A stretch of DNA of 64,000 nt, from the NCBI GenBank assembly GCA_025757745.1, contig CP107217.1, positions 1,116,001-1,180,000 on the forward strand, given 5' to 3'. A program made the translations under genes and the position numbers. Every line of letters begins with the position of its first letter. Positions within the stretch are counted from its first letter, which is position 1. This document shows, piece by piece, positions 36,528 to 44,097 of this stretch. Origin of the DNA: Coriobacteriaceae bacterium (GTDB taxonomy: Bacteria > Actinomycetota > Coriobacteriia > Coriobacteriales > Coriobacteriaceae). The notes below the pieces were generated by a model. The model was not told the DNA's origin and did not search any database. It worked only from the letters and a program-made list of their open reading frames with translations.

Positions 36528-36651
36528 GCCGTACCCAGGCAGTCCCTCCCCGCGGCCCTCGCGCAGGAACGCGTACAAGGCCCTCCCGTCTCTTGCGCCC
36601 CTCCTGCCCCAAACCCTGCTAGGAGCGAGTGCAGCAAACTGGAAGTTTAAA

Positions 36652-37254
36652 TTAGTCTTTGCAAATAACCTTTGAACCTTCACCATCAATTACAATTCCC
36701 TGACGATTGTTAATTGGGCATAGATTCAAATCCGAAAACTCAGTTATTATTTTCTCGGTAACTTTCTTAAATGGTGCTGTAAGAAAATGCGGAAGAACAT
36801 AGAAATCAATCAAATTAAGCCCTGCATCATCTTCTTGTGAGTAGTCCTCCGGCTTTTCATCCATTTGCTCGATATATTGGATGCTTGGAGCGCATACAAT
36901 CGCACCTGCCGATTCACCAATCATCAGTTTTCCCTTTGCCAATTCTTTCTTCAGCAGCTCATCCGTTCCCGTTTTACGGAGCTGGTCTATAAGGAAAAAA
37001 GAATTTCCGCCGGTAAAATAGATCACATCCGCATCTTCAAAAAGAGACTGTATCGTTGAATAAGCCTCCGTTGAAATATCAATTTCAGTTACGATTGCTC
37101 CCAACTTTTTGAATAATTTTCGAGCCGAGCCGACATAACCGGTGTAGCCTTCACGCAGCGAAGCTGTTGGAATAAATGCGACTTTTTTATTTTCAATTTC
37201 TTCCTTTATCAGACTTCCTACACTTGAAAAGTGCGAACATAAAAACATTTTCAT
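36652..37254 (-). CDS. Peptidase S51 / dipeptidase E-like protein
   Basis: 200 residues from ATG 37254, with AAAGGAG 7 bases upstream. VIYFTGGNSFFLIDQLRKTG and MIGESAGAIV (nucleophile Ser) match the S51 family (class I glutamine-amidotransferase-like fold), which includes aspartyl dipeptidases and cyanophycinase-like enzymes. VLPHF supplies a conserved His. Composition is clearly AT-rich and Lys/Ile-rich, unlike every neighbour, which indicates transfer from a low-GC bacterium. The substrate is unknown. Confidence 0.85.
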   Translation of the reverse strand: MKMFLCSHFSSVGSLIKEEIENKKVAFIPTASLREGYTGYVGSARKLFKKLGAIVTEIDISTEAYSTIQSLFEDADVIYFTGGNSFFLIDQLRKTGTDELLKKELAKGKLMIGESAGAIVCAPSIQYIEQMDEKPEDYSQEDDAGLNLIDFYVLPHFLTAPFKKVTEKIITEFSDLNLCPINNRQGIVIDGEGSKVICKD

Positions 37255-37358
37255 CAATATTCTCCTTTATATATAAATTCTTATTTGTTGAACTAAGCCG
37301 TGTATACCATACTCACCAATGAAAGAAAGCCCTGATATAGCGTAATTTGCTGTTTTCC

Positions 37359-37488
37359 TGCGTACGTGCGTACACACTCCACAGGAATTCTAAGGGCCCT
37401 GCCCCCTTAGCACACGGACTTTGGAACAAAGTCTAGTGTGTTACGCCTTGCCAGAGGCGTACAGGCTCCCGGTACGCACGTACGCAGC
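37359..37488. repeat. 16-bp inverted repeat enclosing three hairpins
   Basis: CTGCGTACGTGCGTAC (37359-37374) recurs as its exact complement at 37473-37488. Between them are hairpins CTAAGGG/CCCTTAG, ACAC-x-GACTTTG/CAAAGTC-x2-GTGT and ACGCCT/AGGCGT. This density of structure in a noncoding stretch recalls a transposon end or a transfer or replication origin. The remaining 37258-37358 is AT-rich leader of the S51 gene, and in 37489-37717 no convincing gene is seen. Confidence 0.6.
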
Positions 37489-37717
37489 AATTGCCATCAA
37501 TGCGCCATATAAGTGGCGATCAAGTTCGCATAAAGCGACCTTGGTTCCGCAAAACAAAAGGCAGGATACCATCACCACGATGGTAATCTGCCTCTGTTCG
37601 TTTCTGTTTACCGTTCCGAGTGGTCCTTCCGCAGAATTACCGATAAACAAAAAACGTACCCGGACCCTTTCTCGTATAGAATCGGGTTTGAGTGCGAACT
37701 GAATGTTGGAGCAATAA

Positions 37718-37758
37718 AAAACCACCACAAAGGTGCCTGTCCCCTTTGTGGTGGTTTT
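37718..37758 (-). terminator. Repeat-derived terminator, copy A
   Basis: 16-bp arms (37718-37733 and 37743-37758, AAAACCACCACAAAGG and complement) enclose a 9-base loop. Read on the minus strand the hairpin ends in a T-run and lies 9 bases after the stop of the alcohol dehydrogenase gene. A nearly identical copy lies at 45402-45442. Confidence 0.85.
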
Positions 37759-37767
37759 GGGTTAGAG

Positions 37768-38850
37768 CTAGAGGGTGTGGCCGTAAGCGTCGGCGGCCTT
37801 GATGGCGGCGGCGAACTTCTCGTCGGTGAAGGGCTCAGGGTTGCCCTGCTTCCACTCGTTGGTGGCATGCGCGTACTCGCACAGGGCTGGGATATCGGAC
37901 TCGGAAAGCCCGACCTGCTCAAGCGTCACGGGCAGCCCCATCTGCTTGTTAAAGGCAGCGTAGCGCTCAAGGTTCTCGGTGTCTCCCGTATAGGCAAACA
38001 GCGCCAGCACGCCCAGGCTCACGACCTCGCCATGCAGGTAGGAGCCCTCGCGCGGAATGCTGCACGTGGCGTTGTAGAACGCATGCGCCACGCTCGAGTT
38101 GTAGTAGTAATCGTTTTGGTTGGTCAGGTTGGAGACATAGCCCGTGTTGACCACGATATCGAGCGCGATCTGCTTGACGGCCTCGCTCGACAGGTTCTGC
38201 CGCACGTCCTCAAGACCCTGGACACCATAGGTAAACAGCGGCTCGGAGCAGGTGTGGGCGAGTGCCAGGCCAAGCCCGGCGGTGTGCTCCAGGTTGCCGG
38301 CGCTCGTGGCGTACTCGACCTCGGGCTGCTTAGACAGGGCATCGCCCACGCCGGCCCAGAAGTATTCTGCCGGTGCCTCGGCGATGATCTTGGGGTTGAT
38401 GAAGATGTGAGCGGGGCGGTTGGGGTACGAATAGCCCTCGAGCGAGCCGTCGTCGTTGTAGACAACGGCAATGGCGGTCGCGGCGGAGCAGTTGGAACAG
38501 ATCGTCGGGACCGTGAAGACGATCTTCTTGAGCTCGATGGCCGCCGTCTTCACGGTATCGAGCGCCTTGCCGCCGCCACAGGCAATGAGCACGTCGGCTT
38601 CCTGGCAGGCAGGGGAGTTCACGACCTTGGCGATATTGGCACGCGTACTGTTGGTACCGTAGACGCGCGTCTCCAGAATCTCGACGTCGGTACCTGCCAG
38701 CGCAGCTTCGATACCGGGAAGTGCTGCGGCCAGTGCCCGCTTGCCACCGATGATCGCGACCTTTGTCGTGCCGTACTCCGCCAGTGCGGCGGGCAGCTCG
38801 TCAAAGCAATCCTCGCCAACGGTGTAGTCGCTCATTCCAATCGTGCGCAT
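37768..38850 (-). CDS. Iron-containing alcohol dehydrogenase family protein (GldA/HcxA-like)
   Basis: 360 residues. The N-terminal Rossmann-like part includes VLIACGGGKALDTVKTAA (NAD-binding GGG) and TVPTICSNCSAATAIAVVYNDDG. The C-terminal helical half supplies metal ligands (AGVGDALSK Asp, AHAFYNA His, SYLHGEVV His). The layout is closer to glycerol dehydrogenase and E. coli YbdH (HcxA, 2-oxoacid reductase) than to long-chain Fe-ADHs. The substrate is not determinable. AAGAAGG precedes the ATG. It ends at a repeat-derived terminator. Confidence 0.85.
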   Translation of the reverse strand: MRTIGMSDYTVGEDCFDELPAALAEYGTTKVAIIGGKRALAAALPGIEAALAGTDVEILETRVYGTNSTRANIAKVVNSPACQEADVLIACGGGKALDTVKTAAIELKKIVFTVPTICSNCSAATAIAVVYNDDGSLEGYSYPNRPAHIFINPKIIAEAPAEYFWAGVGDALSKQPEVEYATSAGNLEHTAGLGLALAHTCSEPLFTYGVQGLEDVRQNLSSEAVKQIALDIVVNTGYVSNLTNQNDYYYNSSVAHAFYNATCSIPREGSYLHGEVVSLGVLALFAYTGDTENLERYAAFNKQMGLPVTLEQVGLSESDIPALCEYAHATNEWKQGNPEPFTDEKFAAAIKAADAYGHTL

Positions 38851-38987
38851 AGCAACCTTCTTTCGTTCGATAGAGTGCTTTCAGGTATTTTGCTCCTAGA
38901 GCAGGGCTGTAATAGCGAGAAATTTCGAACGTATAAAACCAGTGTTGAGGGTTTTTCGCCGGCGCGGAACGTGCTAGCATACACCGC

Positions 38988-39293
38988 ATAAGCGTTGATG
39001 GGGACGAGTAGTCGGCCGTCCGCATGCTACAGAGAGCGGGGAGCGCTGAGAGCCCGTGCATGCGACCGATGAAAATCACCCCGGAGCTGCGGTCCCAACG
39101 GACGAGCCGCATAGGCACGTCTTAGTAGACATCGCCGAGATGGTCGTCGATACAGGCCAGCCGAGTAACGGATGCGAGCGCGCGAATACGCGGGCGAGGG
39201 CATCTAAGCTGGGTGGTTAAGCGAAGAGCTTTTGCGGGCGCACAGCCCGTTTTGTGGCGCTTCGTCCCAGCTTGCAGGGACGGGCGCTTTTTT
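38988..39293 (+). promoter_or_regulatory. T-box riboswitch (isoleucine) controlling ileS
   Basis: Stem I motifs GGGGACGAGTAG, CAGAGAG and GCTGAGAG are present, followed by a specifier loop GAAAATCACC in which ATC (39075-39077) reads as the Ile codon. The T-box GGGTGGTTAAGCG (39211-39223) offers TGGT to the ACCA end of tRNA-Ile. AAGCTGGG and AAGCG in it pair with CCCAGCTT and CGCTT (39258-39273). The same 3' bases instead form the terminator 39257-39293. An extended -10 (TGCTAGCAT, 38972-38980) is the likely promoter. Confidence 0.92.
39257..39293 (+). terminator. Regulated terminator of the ileS T-box
   Basis: GCGC-TT-CGTCCC pairs with GGGACG-GG-GCGC around AGCTTGCA and runs into six T residues. 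It competes with the antiterminator, which uses 39258-39273. Confidence 0.85.
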
Positions 39294-39336
39294 GGTGCCC
39301 AGAGGGCGTGCGCGCCCACGACATGAAAGGGGTACC

Positions 39337-42138
39337 GTGGCAAACGAGTACAAGCAGACGATGAATCTGCCCAAGACCGGTTTTCCCATGCGTGCCGGTC
39401 TTTCCAAGTCCGAGCCCAAGCGACTCAAGGACTGGCAGGACAACAAGGTCTACGAGCAGGTTCTGAAGAAGAACGAGGGTCACAAGAAGTTCGTGCTGCA
39501 CGACGGCCCTCCGTACGCCAACGGTCCGATCCACATCGGCCACGCCATGAACAAGATCTCCAAGGACATGATCAACCGTTACTGGATGATGCAGGGCTAT
39601 GAGGTTCCCTATGTCCCCGGTTGGGACTGCCACGGCCAGCCGATCGAGCATAAGGTCGAGGAGAAGCTCGGCACCGAGAAGTTCAACCAGACCCCCACGG
39701 CCAAGATCCGTGAGCTCTGCAACGAGTTCGCTGTCGAGAACATCGAGCTTCAGAAGGCCGGTTTCCGTCGTCTGGGCGTGCTCGGCGACTGGGACAACCC
39801 CTATCTGACGCTCTATCACCAGCATGATGCCGCCGACATCGAGGTCTTCAAGGCCATGTTCGATAAGGGCATGATCTATCGCGGTCACAAGCCGGTTCAC
39901 TGGTGCAAGCACTGCCACACCGCGCTGGCCGAGGCCGAGATCGAGTACTCCGACGAGACGAGCCCCTCCATCTTCGTGCGCTTTGAGATGACCTCCAAGC
40001 CCGACGGCCTCGAGAACTTCGACGGCCCGGTCGACTTTATCATCTGGACGACCACGCCGTGGACCATCCCCTCTGACCAGGCCGTTTCCCTTAAGCCCGG
40101 CGCCGCCTATGTCGCCGTTGAGCACGATGGCCGTGCCGAGGTCATGCTCGAGGACCTGGCTCCCAAGTGCTGCGAGGAGTTTGGCTGGGAGTACACCCCG
40201 GTTATGGTCGCCGGCAAGCCCTATGTGGTTCCCGCTGAGACCTTCCACCACATCCACTACAAGCAGCCGATCTTTGACGGTGTTGAGGGCGTGGCGCTGC
40301 TGGCCGATTACGTCGGTGTCGACGACGGTACCGGTATCGTCCACAACTCGCCTGGCCACGGCGTCGACGACTACTTCGCCTGCCTCAAGGAGGGCATCAC
40401 CGACATCTGCATGCCGGTCGATGACGACGGCAAGTTCTACACCGGCGAGGAGTTTGGCACCGGTGGTCCCTTCAGCGGCATGGATACCGATGAGGCCAAC
40501 CCGCATATCATCGAGTTCCTGCGCGAGCGCGGCACCCTGGTTCTCGAGAAAAAGATCACGCACAGCTATCCGCACTGCTGGCGCTGCAAGCACCCGGTGC
40601 TCTTCCGTGCTACTGACCAGTGGTTCGTCTCGATGGACAAGACCGGTTTGCGCGAGCAGGCTGGCAAAGAGGTCCGCGAGAACGTCAAGTGGTATCCGGC
40701 CCACGCGGTCAACCGCATCGGTGCCATGGTCGAGCAGCGTCCCGACTGGTGCATCAGCCGTCAGCGCAACTGGGGCGTGCCTATCCCCAGCTACACCTGC
40801 GCCGACTGCGGCGAGAAGGTCATGAACGACGCCACACTCGATGCCGTCATCAAGCTCTTCCATGAGAAGGGCTCCGACGCCTGGTTCACCGACGCTCCCG
40901 AGAGCTACCTGGGCGAGGCCTGTGTTTGCCCCAAGTGCGGCGGTCATCACCTCAAGGCCGATAAGGACATCCTCGACGTGTGGTGGGACTCCGGCGTGTC
41001 TTGGAAGGCCGTCTGCGAGTATCGCCCCGAGCTTGAGTACCCGGCGGACGTGTACCTCGAGGGTTCCGACCAGCACCGCGGTTGGTTCCAGAGCTCGCTG
41101 CTCACCTCGGTGGGCGCCAACGGCCACGCTCCGTACAAGGCGGTCGTCTCGCAGGGCTTCACCCTCGACGGCCAGGGCCGTAAGATGTCCAAGTCGCTCG
41201 GCAACGTCATCGACCCCAACAAGGTCTGTGACGAGATGGGCGCCGACATCATCCGTCTGTGGGTCGCCTCCGTCGACACCAGTTCAGACGTTTCCATCGA
41301 CCACGAGATTCTCGCTCGTACGTCCGATGCCTACCGTCGTTTCCGCAACACGCTGCGCTTCCTGCTCTCCGAGCTTGAGGGTCAGTTTGAGCCCGAGACT
41401 GACGGCGTCGCCTTTGCCGACCTGCTGCCGCTCGACAAGCTCATGGTTGCTCGTCTGACCCAGGTCCAGGCCGAGGTCGACGACGCTTACTCTTGCTACG
41501 AGTTCCCGCGCGCCTACCGTGCGCTCTACGACTTTGTTGTTACCGAGCTTTCCAACGTGTACCTCGACGCTCTGAAGGACCGTCTGTACTGCGACAAGCC
41601 CGGCTCGCTCGAGCGCCGCAGCGCCCAGACCGTGCTCGCCGAGCTCTTCTCGATGCTCATGCGCGACCTGCAGCCGATCCTGTCCTACACGGTCGACGAG
41701 GCCATGGCCTATGCGCCCGCCGGCTGCGTCGATCACCAGAAGTACGCCGCGCTGCTTGATTGGTACAAGTCGCCTATCACGGTCGACGAGGCCAATGAGT
41801 TTGAGGGCGTGCTCGAGGCTTCGCTCGAGCTCCGTAGCGCCGTGACCAAGGCCCTTGAGGATGCCCGTTCCGCTGGCACCTTCACCAAGAGCCAGCAGGT
41901 CCGCGTCAAGGCGGTCGTTCCCGCCGAGATGTACGCGCTGCTGACCGGTGACAAAGCCGTCGACCTGGCCGAGTTCTACATCGTCTCCGATGTTGAGCTG
42001 ACCCAGGGCGAGGAGCTTTCCGTTGCTATTGAGGCTGCCGAGGGCGAGTGCTGCGACCGTTGCTGGAACTATCGCACCACCGTCGGCGAGTACAACGGCC
42101 ACGCGCATATTTGCAAGCGCTGCGCTGATGCTTTGTAG
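39337..42138 (+). CDS. ileS: Isoleucyl-tRNA synthetase
   Basis: 933 residues from GTG 39337 behind GAAAGGGG. It is a class I synthetase with GPIHIGHAMNK (HIGH), an editing CP1 domain, GRKMSKSLGN (KMSKS) and a C-terminal zinc finger CCDRCWNYR plus CKRC. It charges tRNA-Ile and is regulated by the upstream T-box. Its TAG stop (42136-42138) lies inside a 35-bp palindrome. Confidence 0.97.
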   Translation: MANEYKQTMNLPKTGFPMRAGLSKSEPKRLKDWQDNKVYEQVLKKNEGHKKFVLHDGPPYANGPIHIGHAMNKISKDMINRYWMMQGYEVPYVPGWDCHGQPIEHKVEEKLGTEKFNQTPTAKIRELCNEFAVENIELQKAGFRRLGVLGDWDNPYLTLYHQHDAADIEVFKAMFDKGMIYRGHKPVHWCKHCHTALAEAEIEYSDETSPSIFVRFEMTSKPDGLENFDGPVDFIIWTTTPWTIPSDQAVSLKPGAAYVAVEHDGRAEVMLEDLAPKCCEEFGWEYTPVMVAGKPYVVPAETFHHIHYKQPIFDGVEGVALLADYVGVDDGTGIVHNSPGHGVDDYFACLKEGITDICMPVDDDGKFYTGEEFGTGGPFSGMDTDEANPHIIEFLRERGTLVLEKKITHSYPHCWRCKHPVLFRATDQWFVSMDKTGLREQAGKEVRENVKWYPAHAVNRIGAMVEQRPDWCISRQRNWGVPIPSYTCADCGEKVMNDATLDAVIKLFHEKGSDAWFTDAPESYLGEACVCPKCGGHHLKADKDILDVWWDSGVSWKAVCEYRPELEYPADVYLEGSDQHRGWFQSSLLTSVGANGHAPYKAVVSQGFTLDGQGRKMSKSLGNVIDPNKVCDEMGADIIRLWVASVDTSSDVSIDHEILARTSDAYRRFRNTLRFLLSELEGQFEPETDGVAFADLLPLDKLMVARLTQVQAEVDDAYSCYEFPRAYRALYDFVVTELSNVYLDALKDRLYCDKPGSLERRSAQTVLAELFSMLMRDLQPILSYTVDEAMAYAPAGCVDHQKYAALLDWYKSPITVDEANEFEGVLEASLELRSAVTKALEDARSAGTFTKSQQVRVKAVVPAEMYALLTGDKAVDLAEFYIVSDVELTQGEELSVAIEAAEGECCDRCWNYRTTVGEYNGHAHICKRCADAL

Positions 42139-42169
42139 GTTACGGCGTTCGTAGAACGCCGTAACCTAC
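42135..42169. repeat. 35-bp palindrome containing the ileS stop codon
   Basis: GTAGGTTACGGCGTTC (42135-42150) is exactly complemented at 42154-42169 around a GTA loop. The TAG at 42136-42138 is the ileS stop. No T-run follows; a separate terminator lies at 42214-42245. Confidence 0.85.
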
Positions 42170-42213
42170 CGACGCTGTGCGGGCCGCATTTGGACAATCT
42201 GACGTTCAATTTC

Positions 42214-42245
42214 AAGGGCGCGACCGAAAGGTCAGCGCCCTTTCA
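42214..42245 (+). terminator. ileS terminator
   Basis: AAGGGCGC, an inner GACC-GAAA-GGTC hairpin, and GCGCCCTT form a stacked stem with one bulge, followed by TCATTT. The rest of 42246-42402 holds no recognised gene; it is leader of lspA. Confidence 0.75.
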
Positions 42246-42402
42246 TTTCACGTCACCTTGTCTCAAATGCGACCCGCTCGCTCATTTATGCTCTACCTGC
42301 GGTGTTTCCGTTCTTGGGAGATTTGTCGCTTCTTGCTTGCGTCAATGTATGATTATCTACTGCGTTAAACGGAATTCGATTATCTGAGGGTTGGGGATTG
42401 AT

Positions 42403-43002
42403 TTGGGTCGTACTGGGGATATGACGCCGCCTTTGCGTTGGCGGCTAGGTGTTGCTGGTGGGGTAGCGCTCGTTGTGTTGCTTGTTGACCAGCTGACCAA
42501 GCTTGCGGTTCGTTCCGTGGGCGATGCCCTGCATATGACCGTTATCCCCGGTGTGATCGATTTTCTGTTTGTCCGCAATATCGGAGCTGCCTTTAGTATG
42601 GGTGAGGGGCATGGCATCGCGTTTGCCGTGCTGGCGTTGGCGGTCATTATCGCTATTGCCGTGTACCTCGTTCGTGCGCCCCAGCTCGCCCATCTTGAGG
42701 TTGTAGGCATGGCTATGGTTGCGGGCGGCGCCATCGGTAACGCGATCGACCGCCTCGCCTTTGGCTTCGTGACCGATTTCATTGCCACCACGTTCATCGA
42801 CTTTCCTGTCTTTAACGTGGCCGATATCGGCATTACGGTCGGTGTTGTGTTGGCGCTTATCGGTTACATGTTCTTGAGTCCTGCCGCTCGCGAGGTCGAT
42901 GCGACCGCCGAGCTCAACGCCCGTGACGAGGCCCGCGCCAAACGCAAAGCCAAGCAGCGTGGGGAGCGTGCCCGCAAGATTCGCGAAAGGAATGAGCGCT
43001 AA
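42403..43002 (+). CDS. lspA: Lipoprotein signal peptidase
   Basis: About 199 residues. The start is uncertain: TTG 42403 (GGGGA 5 bases upstream), TTG 42391 or ATG 42421 all fit. It is a four-helix membrane aspartic protease that cleaves prolipoprotein signal peptides. VLLVDQLTKL, FLFVRNIGAAFSMG, GGAIGNAIDRL and the second catalytic Asp in FNVADIGIT are the family boxes. The last ~35 residues are an unusually long Arg/Lys/Glu-rich cytoplasmic tail. It overlaps the RluD-type gene by one base, the usual pairing. Confidence 0.92.
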   Translation: MGRTGDMTPPLRWRLGVAGGVALVVLLVDQLTKLAVRSVGDALHMTVIPGVIDFLFVRNIGAAFSMGEGHGIAFAVLALAVIIAIAVYLVRAPQLAHLEVVGMAMVAGGAIGNAIDRLAFGFVTDFIATTFIDFPVFNVADIGITVGVVLALIGYMFLSPAAREVDATAELNARDEARAKRKAKQRGERARKIRERNER

Positions 43003-44015
43003 TGGCCGACATCCATATTCTCGTTGCCGACGATTCCGCTGGTCAGCGTCTCGACGTCTATCTGGGCGCCAACGATGGCTGTCCCACGCGCTCTGCCTGC
43101 GCACATCTGATCGAGGGCGGTGCCGTTGCCGTCAACGGCGAGACCTGCCTATCAAAAAAGTATGCTGTGCGCTCCGGTGACCGCATCTCGGTCGACCTGC
43201 CCGAGCCGCATGATCCCACCGATGTGATTCCCGAGGCCATCCCGCTCGACATTCGTTACGAGGACGACTACCTCATCGTGCTCTCCAAACAGCGCGGCCT
43301 GGTGTGCCATCCCGCCCACGGCCACGAGAGCGGCACCCTTGCGAACGCTCTGGTTTACCACTGCGGCATCGATCATCTGGGTACCGTGCAGGGTGAGGAT
43401 CGCCCCGGCATCGTGCATCGCCTGGATCGCGATACCTCGGGCCTTATGCTCGCGGCAAAAGACGACGATACCCAGCGCGCGCTTCAAAATCTTATCCGCA
43501 CGCGCACGCTCGACCGTCGCTATATCACGCTCGTTCACGGTCACATCGCCATGGACGAGGGCACTATCAACACCGGTATCGCCCGATCGACGCGCGACCG
43601 CGTGAAGATGGCGGTTTCCGATGACCCCTTTGCGCGCCAGGCCATCACGACCTTCAAGGTGCTCGAGCGCTTTGATTCCACGCGTTTCGACGACGGCTAC
43701 ACGCTTGTCGAGTGCCACCTGTTTACCGGCCGCACGCATCAGATTCGCGTGCATATGCGCCATATCAACCATGCTTGCGTGGGCGATCCGCTCTACGGCA
43801 AGTGCGATACGCGTGCCGATCAGGGCTTGACCAGGCAGTTCCTGCATTCTTGGCGCGTGGCATTCGACCATCCCGTGACGGGGGAGCGTATCGAGTGCCG
43901 TGACGAGCTGCCGTGGGACCTTGCGGCGGTTCTGGATGATCTGGCTCCACGTTCGCTCGGCCGCACTGCCGCCGGTGACGAAATTGTCCCGCAGCTCGGT
44001 CTGCTCGAAGCCTAG
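43002..44015 (+). CDS. RluA/RluD family pseudouridine synthase
   Basis: 337 residues. An S4 RNA-binding domain (about 15-80) precedes the catalytic domain with GIVHRLDRDTSGLML (catalytic Asp near residue 143) and GRTHQIRVHMRHINH. It probably modifies 23S rRNA (RluD-type) in the cytosol. It is translationally coupled to lspA, as in many bacteria. Confidence 0.93.
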   Translation: MADIHILVADDSAGQRLDVYLGANDGCPTRSACAHLIEGGAVAVNGETCLSKKYAVRSGDRISVDLPEPHDPTDVIPEAIPLDIRYEDDYLIVLSKQRGLVCHPAHGHESGTLANALVYHCGIDHLGTVQGEDRPGIVHRLDRDTSGLMLAAKDDDTQRALQNLIRTRTLDRRYITLVHGHIAMDEGTINTGIARSTRDRVKMAVSDDPFARQAITTFKVLERFDSTRFDDGYTLVECHLFTGRTHQIRVHMRHINHACVGDPLYGKCDTRADQGLTRQFLHSWRVAFDHPVTGERIECRDELPWDLAAVLDDLAPRSLGRTAAGDEIVPQLGLLEA

Positions 44016-44033
44016 CCAGTATTAGGTGGTTTC

Positions 44034-44060
44034 TTGAACTCGGTAAGCCTGCGGTAAGAT
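44034..44060 (+). promoter_or_regulatory. Possible promoter of the glycosyltransferase gene
   Basis: TTGAAC (44034-44039) and TAAGAT (44055-44060) are separated by 15 bases, slightly short of optimal. The gene starts 38 bases downstream. Confidence 0.45.
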
Positions 44061-44097
44061 ATACGGTTGTTTACGTAACGCGTTGCTGGGAGCCCGC

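Larger units (their letters stand above)
36383..37715. mobile_element. Remnant of a horizontally acquired element
   Basis: The stretch combines a recombinase remnant, an AT-rich gene (36652-37254) with codon use unlike the rest of the window, and a hairpin cluster inside a 16-bp inverted repeat (37359-37488). Flanking genes are GC-rich and native-looking. 36528-36651 shows no gene. Exact ends are not visible; no direct repeats were recognised. Confidence 0.55.

Noticed and set aside
37421..37702. 93-residue plus-strand frame and overlapping 95-residue minus frame (37441-37728)
   Set aside because: Neither has a convincing ribosome site or a family motif. Both run over the hairpin cluster and repeat. 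They are probably chance frames in element debris.
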